64,000 nt of DNA, from positions 62,001 through 126,000 of the forward strand of contig JALEMI010000044.1 of the NCBI GenBank assembly GCA_022768325.1, written 5' to 3'. The translations under genes and the position numbers were made by a program. Source of the DNA: Bacteroidales bacterium (GTDB lineage Bacteria; Bacteroidota; Bacteroidia; Bacteroidales; Marinilabiliaceae). The notes beneath the pieces were generated by a model that saw only the letters and a program-made list of their open reading frames with translations, was not told where the DNA came from and searched no databases. Below are positions 46,203 to 55,475 of this stretch, piece by piece. How positions within the stretch are numbered: position 1 is the first letter of the stretch; every line of letters begins with the position of its first letter.

Positions 46203-47630
46203 CTATTGGGTCAAGATGTCACGCTCTTGGGTACGTCCCTTCAGGGCTTCGGCCTCGACCTCGGCTGTTGTCACGGGGATTCGCTTTTCGCCGACGAGGC
46301 GGCAACCTTTTTCCGTAATCAGGATTTCGTCCTCAATACGGATGCCGCCGAAGTCTTTATATGATTCGAGCCTCTGGAAGTTGATGAACTCCGCGCAATG
46401 TCCCGCTGCCCTCCATCGGTCGATAAGCTCGGGAATGAAGTAGATTCCCGGCTCATCGGTCACGACGTTACCCGCCACGAGTCGCTTGGCCATACGGAGA
46501 GAGCCAAGGCCGAGCTGGTTGACACGTGGTCCTGTCTCGTCGTCATATCCTACAATGTCCTCGCCATAGTTCTCCATGTCGTGAACGTCAAGGCCGAGGT
46601 TGTGGCCAATGCCATGAGGCATGAAGAGGCCAACAGCTCCGGCATTGAGAGCCGCGTCGGTGTCGCCCGTCATGAGACCAATGGCTTTCAGTCCCTCAAT
46701 CATTACGCGGTTGGCGAGCAGGTGCATATCCTTGTAAAATACGCCCGGCGCGGAGTTGGCAATTACGGCCTCATTTGCGGCCAAGACGATGTCGTAAATC
46801 TCTTTCTGACGCGTCGTGAAGCGTCCACCAACGGGCGTGGTGCGGGTGTTGTCCGTGGCGTAATGGTTGGGGCTTTCGCATCCCGCATCGACGAGGAGGA
46901 GCTTGCCGTTTTGGAGGTCGTGGATGTAGCCGTGGTTGTGGAGCGTCTCGCCATGAATGGTGCAAATGGGAGGGAAAGAGACGGCCCCGCCACCCATCAT
47001 GGACTCGTATTGAACGCGCGACATGATGTCGTTTTCCGAAACTCCCTCATGCGCAAGGCGCATGGCGGCAGTGTGGATGTTGTTGGCAAAGACCATTTGC
47101 TTGTCCAGGTCGTCAATCTCGCACTGCTCTTTCACGATGCGCAACGAGACGAGCGCACGAATCAGGCTTTCCGATGCCGATGGCACAACTTGCGCAGGCT
47201 TAATTCCCAACAGCTCCGCAAAGCGTATCACGGTCTCACCCCTATAAGGCGGCACGTAATGCACCTTACGCCCCGCGGACAGGGCGCGGTTCACGACTTC
47301 GGCAAGTGCCTTGAAGGGCATAGCCCTGTCGATTCCCACAAGGGCGGCGCGTTCCTCAGCCGAGGGCATTGGCCCCGTCCAGACGATGTCTTCCATGCTG
47401 ACGTCGTCTGCAAAGAGGGTCGATGTGCCGTTTGCCGTGTCTATTATTGCCGCAAGACCGGGTGTGTCAAGTCCAAAGAGGTAGAGGAATGTGCTGTCTT
47501 GGCGAAAGCGGTAATCGTTGCTCGGATAGTTGAACGGGGCAATGTCGTTGCCGAGGAAGAGCAGGAGGCTGTCCGGCATGAGGCAGGCAAGCCTCTCCCG
47601 ACGGCTGACGTAGGTCTTTGCGCTAAACAT
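46203..47630 (-). CDS. pepP: Aminopeptidase P family (Xaa-Pro) metallopeptidase
   Basis: LLVDAGCESPNHYATDNTRTTPVGG, MPHGIGHNLGLDVHD, VVTDEPGIYFI. Confidence 0.92.
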   Translation of the reverse strand: MFSAKTYVSRRERLACLMPDSLLLFLGNDIAPFNYPSNDYRFRQDSTFLYLFGLDTPGLAAIIDTANGTSTLFADDVSMEDIVWTGPMPSAEERAALVGIDRAMPFKALAEVVNRALSAGRKVHYVPPYRGETVIRFAELLGIKPAQVVPSASESLIRALVSLRIVKEQCEIDDLDKQMVFANNIHTAAMRLAHEGVSENDIMSRVQYESMMGGGAVSFPPICTIHGETLHNHGYIHDLQNGKLLLVDAGCESPNHYATDNTRTTPVGGRFTTRQKEIYDIVLAANEAVIANSAPGVFYKDMHLLANRVMIEGLKAIGLMTGDTDAALNAGAVGLFMPHGIGHNLGLDVHDMENYGEDIVGYDDETGPRVNQLGLGSLRMAKRLVAGNVVTDEPGIYFIPELIDRWRAAGHCAEFINFQRLESYKDFGGIRIEDEILITEKGCRLVGEKRIPVTTAEVEAEALKGRTQERDILTQ

Positions 47631-47654
47631 GTAGGTAGTGGGATTTTGGGGTGG

Positions 47655-49454
47655 TTATTTTTGTTCTGCGCCGCTTGGGCGTATGTCTTTTATCATGAGT
47701 TGCTCAGCCGCATGACCGCGGAAGGCGTTGCGCTCCATGGTGTAGCAGATGTCGAAAGGCTGCCCCCCGCCGACGACGCTGCTATATTTCGAGCCGAGGC
47801 CAAAACCTATGCCCGAGCGCACGGTGCGGCTGCTTTGGTCAATCATGTCGAGCTTCAAGTGCTGATGGAAATAGCCAAACGTCTTTGAGGTGCTGTAATC
47901 AAATACGCCCTGCGTTACGAATACGGGCCTCGTGTTGCAAGTGCCGAAGGGCTCCATGCGGTCAATCTGTTCGAGCAGCCCTTTGGACATATCGGCGATG
48001 TTGGTTATCAGGTCCACGTCAATTTGCGGACTGCGCTTGGGGTCGGACGCGTGGAGGTTCGCATATTCAATTATTCGCCGTCCAAACTCTTCGACGTTCT
48101 CAATTTTGAGGGTAAGACCCGCAGCGTAGGTGTGGCCACCGAAGTCCTCAAGGAGGTCGGCGCAAGACTCTATGGCCTTGTAGAGGTCGAAGTCGCCAAC
48201 CGACCTGGCACTGCCGGCCGCGAGTGTGGGGTCGGCTTTCGAGCGGGTGAGGATAATCGTCGGGCGGAGGTAGTTCTCGCTAAGGCGTGAGGCGACGATG
48301 CCAATGACGCCCTTGCTCCATTGCGGTTCGTAGAGTACGATGGCGTTGCCACTCAGTAGGGAGGGGTCGGCGGAGAGCTTTCGCAATGCCAGGCGCGTTA
48401 TCTCGCGGTCCAGGTCTTTGCGCTCGTCGTTGCTGTCGTCAATGTCGTGACTTATTGTTTCGGCAATTGCCTTGTCCGCAGTCAAGAGGAGCCGTACGGC
48501 ATCGTTGCCGCTCTTCATGCGGCCGGCGGCGTTGATGCGTGGCCCAATCTTGAAGATGATGTCGGAGATTGTCACGTGACCAGGGGCAACGCCCGCTCTG
48601 GCCATGATGGCGCAGAGACCCATATTGGGGCGGGTGTTGAGGCGTTGAAGGCCGTGATAGGCCAAGACGCGGTTCTCTCCTATCATTGGCACAATGTCCG
48701 AGGCTATGCTGACGACGAGCAGGTCGAGCATATCGTAGAGAACGGTCTTGTCGCGCCCCGTCTTGGAGTAGAGGGCTTCCATGAGCTTAAACCCAACTCC
48801 ACAGCCCGACAGGTTTTTATCGGGATATGGGCAGTCGGGCCTCTTGGCATCGAGGCAAGCGACAACGTCGGGCAATTCGTCGCCCGCTACGTGATGGTCG
48901 CATATTATGAAGTCCACGCCACACTCTCGCGCTTGCCGCATTCTCTCAACGGCCTTGATTCCGCAGTCGAGGGCAATGACGAGCGAGTAGCCGTTTTCAT
49001 AGGCGAAGTCCACACCCTGGCGCGAAATGCCGTACCCTTCGTTAAATCGGTCGGGTATGTAAAAGCCAAGCCGGTCGTCGGAGTCGATAATGTGGCTGAG
49101 AGCCTGGTACACGAGCGACACTGCCGTCACGCCGTCTACGTCATAGTCGCCGTAGATAAGTATTTTCTCGCGCTTTTCGAGGGCTTGCCAGACGCGGTCC
49201 ACTGCGCGGTCCATGTCGCGCATCAAGAACGGGTCGTGAAGTCGTTTTAGGTCGGGGTTGAAAAAGTCAAATGCGGCGGCTGGCGTGTCTATGCCCCTCT
49301 GAATGAGTAGGCTCGCAACGATGGGTGAGATGCCAAGCAACCGGGCCAGCTCGTGGGCTTGGCCGTCATCGGGTTGCTCTTTTATGTTCCAGACTTTTTC
49401 CATCTGTAAGAGAGGGGAGGCCGCACGGGGAGAGGTGCGGACATATATCCGCAC
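47655..49454 (-). CDS. recJ: Single-stranded-DNA-specific exonuclease RecJ
   Basis: ILIYGDYDVDGVTAVSLVY, FIICDHHVAGDELP, GPRINAAGRM, GGHTYAAGLTL. Confidence 0.96.
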   Translation of the reverse strand: MRIYVRTSPRAASPLLQMEKVWNIKEQPDDGQAHELARLLGISPIVASLLIQRGIDTPAAAFDFFNPDLKRLHDPFLMRDMDRAVDRVWQALEKREKILIYGDYDVDGVTAVSLVYQALSHIIDSDDRLGFYIPDRFNEGYGISRQGVDFAYENGYSLVIALDCGIKAVERMRQARECGVDFIICDHHVAGDELPDVVACLDAKRPDCPYPDKNLSGCGVGFKLMEALYSKTGRDKTVLYDMLDLLVVSIASDIVPMIGENRVLAYHGLQRLNTRPNMGLCAIMARAGVAPGHVTISDIIFKIGPRINAAGRMKSGNDAVRLLLTADKAIAETISHDIDDSNDERKDLDREITRLALRKLSADPSLLSGNAIVLYEPQWSKGVIGIVASRLSENYLRPTIILTRSKADPTLAAGSARSVGDFDLYKAIESCADLLEDFGGHTYAAGLTLKIENVEEFGRRIIEYANLHASDPKRSPQIDVDLITNIADMSKGLLEQIDRMEPFGTCNTRPVFVTQGVFDYSTSKTFGYFHQHLKLDMIDQSSRTVRSGIGFGLGSKYSSVVGGGQPFDICYTMERNAFRGHAAEQLMIKDIRPSGAEQK

Positions 49455-49487
49455 ATTGCAATATTACTTAAAAATTGTAATGTGGGC

Positions 49488-49662
49488 AAATCAAAAATCC
49501 CCACTCCATGCATCTCTGCCGGAGTGGGGTGTTTTTGGTTCACTGTAACTAACTAACTGTTGTTTCGAGCCGTTGCTCGGACCTCTGGGTTTCACCGTCA
49601 CGGCTTTCCCACGATAACTTTGAATCTCTATTATGAAAACACTCTATTCTCTTGTCTTTTGA
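49488..49662 (-). ncRNA. Candidate sRNA/leader A (paralogue of candidate B)
   Basis: TACATTTG promoter motif (49675-49668); shared core AGCCGTGACGGT inside a TGGG/CCCA stem; CGAGC-AACG-GCTCG hairpin; terminator CCCCACTCC..GGAGTGGGG-ATTTTT. Confidence 0.55.
49493..49529 (-). terminator. Terminator of unit A
   Basis: 9-bp perfect stem plus T5 on the minus strand. Confidence 0.7.
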
Positions 49663-49667
49663 CATTG

Positions 49668-49675
49668 CAAATGTA
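49668..49675 (-). promoter_or_regulatory. -7 motif TACATTTG of unit A
   Basis: 54 bp downstream (start to start) of TTGACAAAAA, as in unit B. Confidence 0.55.
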
Positions 49676-49912
49676 TTTACGTCGCATGGCGTAGCTAAAT
49701 GTTTTCGACAACCGACGCGTTTTTGTCAACGAAAGTGTCGTCTGGGGCAAAAGGGGTCCCGTTTGGGGTGTTTTTGGTCAAGAACTCCCTAATTGACAAT
49801 GATTTACAGGTTCAAGATGCCCTATTCAGGCCGTTGCGGATGACATACTCTCCTTTCGTTGACAAAAAGCGTACGAACATTGAAAAATGTATTCAGGTGA
49901 ATTGTGATAGTT

Positions 49913-49920
49913 TACCTTTG
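49913..49920 (+). promoter_or_regulatory. -7 motif TACCTTTG of unit B
   Basis: 54 bp downstream (start to start) of TTGACAAAAA (49859-49868). Confidence 0.55.
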
Positions 49921-49925
49921 TATTG

Positions 49926-50090
49926 TCACGAAGAATGAATAGTGATAGTTTTTCATAATGGAGGTTTTTAGTTGCGTTAGCCGTGACGGTCGACGCGGGC
50001 GAAGGACAACGGTCCACGCTCTGTTTGATTGTGATTTTTTCTCATAAACGACCCGTATGGAACATCCACATACGGGTCGTTTGTTTTTTT
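49926..50090 (+). ncRNA. Candidate sRNA B (paralogue of candidate A)
   Basis: Shared GTTTTTCATAATGGAG and AGCCGTGACGGT segments, GCGT/ACGC enclosing stem, GGAC-AACG-GTCC hairpin, 14-bp terminator. Confidence 0.6.
50046..50090 (+). terminator. Terminator of unit B
   Basis: AAACGACCCGTATG-gaacatcca-CATACGGGTCGTTT-g-TTTTTTT; 14-bp perfect stem. Confidence 0.85.
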
Positions 50091-50107
50091 ACCCCATCGG
50101 CATATCC

Positions 50108-50152
50108 ACAAAAAGCAAAGCGGCGCACCATGCCACCCGACATGATGCGCCA
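50108..50152 (-). terminator. Terminator of trxA
   Basis: Minus strand GGCGCA...TGCGCC followed by GCTTTGCTTTTTG. Confidence 0.6.
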
Positions 50153-50178
50153 CCTTTTTCTCGTTGGGCGTGAACAGC

Positions 50179-50493
50179 CTACAAGATGCCGTCCAAGATT
50201 TGAGCCAAGGCCTCTTTGGACTTCAACCCGATGCTCTTCTGAGCGACTTGCCCGTCTTTGAAGAAGAAGATTGACGGAACGGACATTACGCCGCTCTTGG
50301 CCGCAGCATCGCCGCACTCGTCGATGTCGACCTTGTAGAATTTAGCTTTGCCGGCATACTCCTCGGCGAGGGCGTCAAAGTGTGGCGCAAGGGCGCGGCA
50401 TGGTCCACACCATGCGGCACTAAAGTCGACTACAACGACACCGCTTCCTGCTACGGCCGAGTCGAATGTTTCGTCTGTAAGGTTCTCAATCAT
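50179..50493 (-). CDS. trxA: Thioredoxin
   Basis: VVVDFSAAWCGPCRALAPHFDAL; VMSVPSIFFFKDGQ. Confidence 0.96.
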   Translation of the reverse strand: MIENLTDETFDSAVAGSGVVVVDFSAAWCGPCRALAPHFDALAEEYAGKAKFYKVDIDECGDAAAKSGVMSVPSIFFFKDGQVAQKSIGLKSKEALAQILDGIL

Positions 50494-50514
50494 TGTTGTT
50501 TACGTTTTTATGTG

Positions 50515-51369
50515 TTAGAGTTTAGTGCAGACCGCAATGCGGTCTTTTCCCAGGTAGTCTTTCCGTATCTCGACATCAGCAAAACCCATGCCACTGAGCA
50601 TGGCGGACATCTCCGTCCCCAGTGCCTCGTTGATTTCAAAAAACAACGCCCCACCGCGAGCCAATAGCCCACCTCGGCATAGTGTGGCAATTCGGCGGTA
50701 GAAGATTAAAGGGTCGTCGTCTGGCACGAAGAGGGCAAGGCCCGGCTCATAATCCAAGACGTTGGCCTCCATCGCCTCGCGCTCCTTTTGCATCACGTAG
50801 GGCGGGTTGCTCACCACGATGTCATACTCTCCCAATTCGTCAACATTGGCCGTCAAGATGTCCACTTTGCGCAGCTCAACACGCCGCCCACTTACGTTCT
50901 GCCTCGCCACGGCGAGTGCTTCGTCCGATACGTCGACGGCCACAACTTTCGGCTCAACAAGCATCTCCGACAATGAGGCGGCAATGCATCCGCTCCCTGT
51001 TCCGATGTCCATGGCTCTTAGTCCTTTCCGCCCTTCGGTCCACTCAACAACGGCCTCGACCAATTGCTCCGTCTCAGGGCGAGGTATGAGCGCCCCCGGT
51101 GCAGAGGCCATCTCTATACCGCAGAAGTCGCAATGTCCCACAACGTATTGCAGTGGCTCGTGGCGGGCCATTCTGTTGGCCATGTCGAGTATTTGCTCCA
51201 CCCGCTCCTCGTCCACAAGGTCTTGCTGATGGAGGGCAAGGTCGGTAAGCGTCCATCGCCATGCTCCGCAAATCAGGGCTCGCTCTGCCGCAGGCGTCTC
51301 GTCACCCATTGCGGGTTTCAAGATTTCCGCGGCTCTGCGCCTAAGCTCAAGGACGCTAACTTGGCTCAT
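50515..51369 (-). CDS. prmC: Peptide chain release factor N5-glutamine methyltransferase
   Basis: IPRPETEQLVEAVVEW, AMDIGTGSGCIAASLS, YDIVVSNPPYV. Confidence 0.95.
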   Translation of the reverse strand: MSQVSVLELRRRAAEILKPAMGDETPAAERALICGAWRWTLTDLALHQQDLVDEERVEQILDMANRMARHEPLQYVVGHCDFCGIEMASAPGALIPRPETEQLVEAVVEWTEGRKGLRAMDIGTGSGCIAASLSEMLVEPKVVAVDVSDEALAVARQNVSGRRVELRKVDILTANVDELGEYDIVVSNPPYVMQKEREAMEANVLDYEPGLALFVPDDDPLIFYRRIATLCRGGLLARGGALFFEINEALGTEMSAMLSGMGFADVEIRKDYLGKDRIAVCTKL

Positions 51370-51409
51370 TTTTCTATACTTTTACCTCTGTATTAAAGAA
51401 TCGGAAGCA

Positions 51410-52498
51410 ATGGCAAATATAGTCACAATGACGAACCCCGCAAACGACGAACTATTCATGCGTCGCTGTATTCAGCTGGCGCAAAATGCCGAAGGGCGTA
51501 CTTATCCCAACCCCATGGTTGGAGCCGTTGTCGTGTGCGACGGCGTAATAATAGGCGAGGGCTGGCACCACAAGGCCGGCGAGCCACACGCCGAGGTGAA
51601 TGCCATACGCTCAGTGGCGGATTCTCAATTGCTCAGCCGCTCCACCATCTACGTGAGCCTGGAGCCATGCGCTCACCACGGACGTACGCCGCCATGCGCC
51701 GACCTCATCATCCGCTCGCGCATTCCACGCGTCGTAGTCGGTTGTCGCGACTCTTTCGCGCAGGTCGACGGGCGAGGCATTGGCAAGCTTCGCGATGCCG
51801 GTATTGACGTTACCGTGGGTGTCCTGGAGAAGGAGTGCCGATGGCTCAACCGCCGCTTTTTCACCATCCAGGAGAAGAAGCGCCCCTACGTAGTCTTGAA
51901 ATGGGCACAGACAGCCGACGGCTTCATTGGCGACGTTCAGGACGGCATGGCTCGCCAACTATTCATTTCGGGCGCGGAGGCCATGACCATCGAGCATCAC
52001 CGCCGCGCGACGGAGGACGGCATCCTTGTCGGCGCATCGACAGTGCGTGTCGATAACCCGAGCCTCACAACTCGCCGTGTCGATGGCCCGTCTCCTCTGC
52101 GTTTCGTCTTGTCTCCAAGTCTCGGGCTTCCCACCGATGCTAAGCTCTTGACGGATGGGGGGCGAAGCGTGATAATCAACAGGTTAAAGGATGCCGAGGA
52201 GGGTGCGGTTCGCTATGTTAAGCGCGAGCTTAATGGCGACTCTATTGCCGCCGACGCTCTCTCGGTCGTCATGGCGGAAGGTGTTACGTCCGTCATCGTC
52301 GAGGGCGGCGCGCAGACGCTTTCGGCTTTTATAAAGGAGGCGCTGTGGGACGAGGCTTTTGTCTACACTGCCGATGCTCCGCTTGGACATCATGGGGTGA
52401 AAGCACCTGAGATTTTTGGCGAATGCCGTGGCACGGAGCGAGTGGGAACGTGTTCGCTAAGGCATTTGGTGAACGACGGCCTAAAATTCGGAGAGTAA
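51410..52498 (+). CDS. ribD: Bifunctional diaminohydroxyphosphoribosylaminopyrimidine deaminase / uracil reductase
   Basis: NPMVGAVVVCDGVIIGEGWHHKAGEPHAEVNAI, LEPCAHHGRTPPCADLII, GGAQTLSAFIKE. Confidence 0.96.
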   Translation: MANIVTMTNPANDELFMRRCIQLAQNAEGRTYPNPMVGAVVVCDGVIIGEGWHHKAGEPHAEVNAIRSVADSQLLSRSTIYVSLEPCAHHGRTPPCADLIIRSRIPRVVVGCRDSFAQVDGRGIGKLRDAGIDVTVGVLEKECRWLNRRFFTIQEKKRPYVVLKWAQTADGFIGDVQDGMARQLFISGAEAMTIEHHRRATEDGILVGASTVRVDNPSLTTRRVDGPSPLRFVLSPSLGLPTDAKLLTDGGRSVIINRLKDAEEGAVRYVKRELNGDSIAADALSVVMAEGVTSVIVEGGAQTLSAFIKEALWDEAFVYTADAPLGHHGVKAPEIFGECRGTERVGTCSLRHLVNDGLKFGE

Positions 52499-54523
52499 GA
52501 GTATGTCGTTGTTTTTCAACGGCGTAAAGGTGCGATGCATCCATAGAGGACAGTCGAAAACTAAGGACGCCACGTAGAATCTCGTGCTGTCGTTGAGGGG
52601 CGCTTTCTCTACGGCATTGCAATTGACTACGCAGATGTCGCAATCGGGGGCGGCTGTCTCGGGGTCGTTAAGTATCCCGAGGGAATGCCCTCCGAGATGC
52701 GCCACTTCAACGGGTCCCATGGGGCGTAGTTCGCTTACGGTGAGGCCCTTATTGTTTGCCCAGGACTTTACGGCGCGCATCGAGCTGGAGTGGTGAGGGT
52801 CGGAGGTGAGGCATTTGGCTGTCCATCCGTCGGTGACTACGAGGTTTAGTCGTCCCGCCGCACTTATCACGGCCACTTCTGGTTTCCGACCTGCGTCGAC
52901 AATTGAGAAGGCTATTAATGCGCAGCCGAGGGTTGCCATTGTGGCTCGCCGTAGGGCTATTCCGCCGTGGCGGATGTAGAGGACCAGGGTGGTTATGAAT
53001 AGGGCGGAGGCCGTGAGGGTCAGGAGGCTCTTTGGCCCCGTCGTGATGCTTGCGTTTGGCAATTCTGCCGCCCAATGGCAATAGTTGGCAATGAAGCTCA
53101 GCAGGGCGTTGATGATGTCGCCACATACGCCCCCAATGGTGGGTATCACGGCCAATAGGGGGCTGAAAACCGCCGCATTGAATGTCACCCATATTGCGGG
53201 GATTATGACTAAGTTGTTTAGCCAGAAGTAGGTGGGGAATGTCTGGAAGCTGTACAAGATTACGGGTATCGTCGAGACTTGGGCAATGACGCTTACTGCT
53301 ACAGACATGGCGACAATCCGAGCCAGACGGGCCGCTATTCGGGTGAGAAGCCCTGCGCCCTCTTGCGCCCTTATGGTGTTGCTTATCCATCGGTCGGCGG
53401 GCTTAGACAGGGCGCATAGCCCCGCAACGGAGGAGAAGCTGAGCCACAATCCAATGTTGCCCACCGAGTTAGGGTCAAATACAAGGATTAAGGTCAAGGC
53501 CGCCATCAATGAATGAAAGGGCGGCATTTTCCGTCCTCGCCAGTCGTTTATTTGCAAAAAGGTGAACATCGTGGCAGCCCTAACCACCGACGGCCCAAGG
53601 CCTACAATTGTGGCGTACGCCCATAGGGTGATCGTCGTGAGCACAGACGTTGTGCGCCGTCCGCAAAAGGAGGAGAATATCAACGAGGCGACGTATGCGA
53701 GTACGGCCACGTGTAGTCCGCTTACGGCAAGGACATGGCTCGTGCCGCATGCGGCGAAGTCCTCTTTTAGCTGGAATGGCAACTGGCTTCGGTCGGCCAA
53801 TACCAATGCCCGTAGGAAGCCTATGTTTTGGGGTGTTACGCCCATCTTTTTGAGGCAGTCTACGTACCATTCGTTCACTCCTCCCGTTATTGCCGCCAAC
53901 GAGAATTTTTCGTCATTGAGGAGCTCAAGGTTATATGCGTGGGCGGAGAATGATATACCCTGAATTTTAAGGAAATACTTGTAGTCAAAGGTGGTGAATA
54001 AGTCCTGATACGGTTCCATGGTCGTGCCACTGAGGCGCACTCTTTCGCCGCACTTTATGATAGGCAGCCAACTTTTCACGTTATACCGCCCGCTCTCAAT
54101 GTGACCATGCGTTTTATACGGTGTCAAGGCGTTGCCCCCAAAGGCAAGGCTGTCGGTCTCAATGATGAAGTTCAACATCGACGAGTCGCGTCGTATCACG
54201 TTCACGACAGTCCCCGTGAGTTCATACTTTTTGCCCGGTCCAACAAATTCACTCCTCCCTTTCGCCGTATTAAACCCTCCTCCCGCAAATGCGCAATAAC
54301 AGACAAGCACAATAAACACGGTGTCGCGTATTCCAGCCCATTCATGAAGTCTCTTCCTGAAAAATGAGTACGCAATCAAGACCACAAGGCCAATTCCCAA
54401 CATCTCTCCCCACGCCCAATCCATCTCAAGCCCCATTGCCGCACCAATGGCCAAGAACGTCGCCAATGGCAACATGGGCAGCTGACTCAATCCGTCATGC
54501 CTAATCTTGAATTCCTTCTTCAC
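52481..54523 (-). CDS. ComEC/Rec2 family competence membrane protein
   Basis: LRALVLADRSQLPFQLKEDFAACGTSHVLAVSGLHVAVLAYV, GLGPSVVRAATMF. Confidence 0.93.
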   Translation of the reverse strand: MKKEFKIRHDGLSQLPMLPLATFLAIGAAMGLEMDWAWGEMLGIGLVVLIAYSFFRKRLHEWAGIRDTVFIVLVCYCAFAGGGFNTAKGRSEFVGPGKKYELTGTVVNVIRRDSSMLNFIIETDSLAFGGNALTPYKTHGHIESGRYNVKSWLPIIKCGERVRLSGTTMEPYQDLFTTFDYKYFLKIQGISFSAHAYNLELLNDEKFSLAAITGGVNEWYVDCLKKMGVTPQNIGFLRALVLADRSQLPFQLKEDFAACGTSHVLAVSGLHVAVLAYVASLIFSSFCGRRTTSVLTTITLWAYATIVGLGPSVVRAATMFTFLQINDWRGRKMPPFHSLMAALTLILVFDPNSVGNIGLWLSFSSVAGLCALSKPADRWISNTIRAQEGAGLLTRIAARLARIVAMSVAVSVIAQVSTIPVILYSFQTFPTYFWLNNLVIIPAIWVTFNAAVFSPLLAVIPTIGGVCGDIINALLSFIANYCHWAAELPNASITTGPKSLLTLTASALFITTLVLYIRHGGIALRRATMATLGCALIAFSIVDAGRKPEVAVISAAGRLNLVVTDGWTAKCLTSDPHHSSSMRAVKSWANNKGLTVSELRPMGPVEVAHLGGHSLGILNDPETAAPDCDICVVNCNAVEKAPLNDSTRFYVASLVFDCPLWMHRTFTPLKNNDILLLSEF

Positions 54524-54551
54524 AAGATGGATAAGAATCTGATTTTCAACT

Positions 54552-54592
54552 AAAAAAGCAAAGCGACCAGAAACATCAGTTTCCAGTCGCTT
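54552..54592 (-). terminator. Terminator downstream of tRNA-Pro
   Basis: Minus strand AAGCGACTGGAAAC-tgat-GTTTCTGGTCGCTT followed by TGCTTTTTT. Confidence 0.7.
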
Positions 54593-54601
54593 CCATCGCA
54601 G

Positions 54602-54674
54602 TCGGGGTTACGAGACTCGAACTCGTGGCCTCTACGTCCCGAACGTAGCACGCTACCAACTGCGCTAAACCCCG
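54602..54674 (-). tRNA. tRNA-Pro (anticodon CGG)
   Basis: 73-nt cloverleaf: CGGGGTT/AACCCCG acceptor, CTACG-TTCGGGA-CGTAG anticodon arm, ACGAG-TTCGAGT-CTCGT T arm. Confidence 0.95.
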
Positions 54675-54768
54675 ATTTGCCGTCTAAGACACCGCGAATT
54701 TACTTCTTTTGTTCAATTGGACAAAATTCAAAGGTAGTTTAGGGTGTCGTGGGCGTGAATTCGGTTTA

Positions 54769-55386
54769 CTATCTCAACATGGCGGCCGCCGCCTCGTTTC
54801 CGAGCGAGATTGTCACTTCCACTCGCCGATTGCGCTCGCGCCCGTCTATCAGGCGATTGTCGGCAATAGGGTAGTCGTATGAGTAGCCGCGGGGCGTGAT
54901 GCGCATCGAGTCTATGCCTTGGCGAATTAGGAGGCCAGTCACTGCCATGGCCCGCTTAAAGGAGACGGTCATGTTCTCGTCATACGGGCCTACGTTGTCG
55001 GTATGGCCGTCTACGGTGATGTCGGCCGCCGCCCATCGGCCCGTAAGGCTGCGCGTCAGGGTCTGAAGTGCCTCTCGCGTCGCGGCGTTATATCCCGTCA
55101 CGTTGGGCTCGGCGGGCAGTCCTGCGCCGCCAAGTATTATCCTTATGGCCAGCATCCCGTTCACGTCGCGTATGGTCATTACGTCCGCCACTCCAGCCAT
55201 GCTCCTGACGAGGCTGTCGGCTTTGGCCCGCACAATCTTGTCAAGCCGGCGTACGTCTCGCGCGTCAATGCTTATTTTCATCTTCTCGCCAACACTGGGT
55301 GTCTCGCCCCACGTGGCCCAATCAGTGCGTTGCGCCCACGCCAAGGATGGCAACGCCATCAAGATTATCGCCAAAATCTTTTTCAT
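54769..55386 (-). CDS. OmpA family protein
   Basis: ADITVDGHTDNVGPYDENMTVSFKRAMAVTGLLIRQGI...NRRVEVTI. Confidence 0.85.
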   Translation of the reverse strand: MKKILAIILMALPSLAWAQRTDWATWGETPSVGEKMKISIDARDVRRLDKIVRAKADSLVRSMAGVADVMTIRDVNGMLAIRIILGGAGLPAEPNVTGYNAATREALQTLTRSLTGRWAAADITVDGHTDNVGPYDENMTVSFKRAMAVTGLLIRQGIDSMRITPRGYSYDYPIADNRLIDGRERNRRVEVTISLGNEAAAAMLR

Positions 55387-55400
55387 GTCGTGAATTTACT

Positions 55401-55450
55401 AAAAAAGGGAAAGTCCCGCTGCCTTACTTACCGAGGCGGCGGGACTTCCC
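55401..55450 (-). terminator. Terminator of the upstream OmpA-family gene
   Basis: Minus strand GGGAAGTCCCGC...GCGGGACTTTCCC-TTTTTT. Confidence 0.75.
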
Positions 55451-55475
55451 TTATCGTTTATGCTGATTCTGAATC

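Noticed and set aside
49699-49938. 79-aa ORF between recJ and trxA
   Set aside because: Spans both predicted sRNA promoters and the shared upstream element; no signal or family; probably chance.
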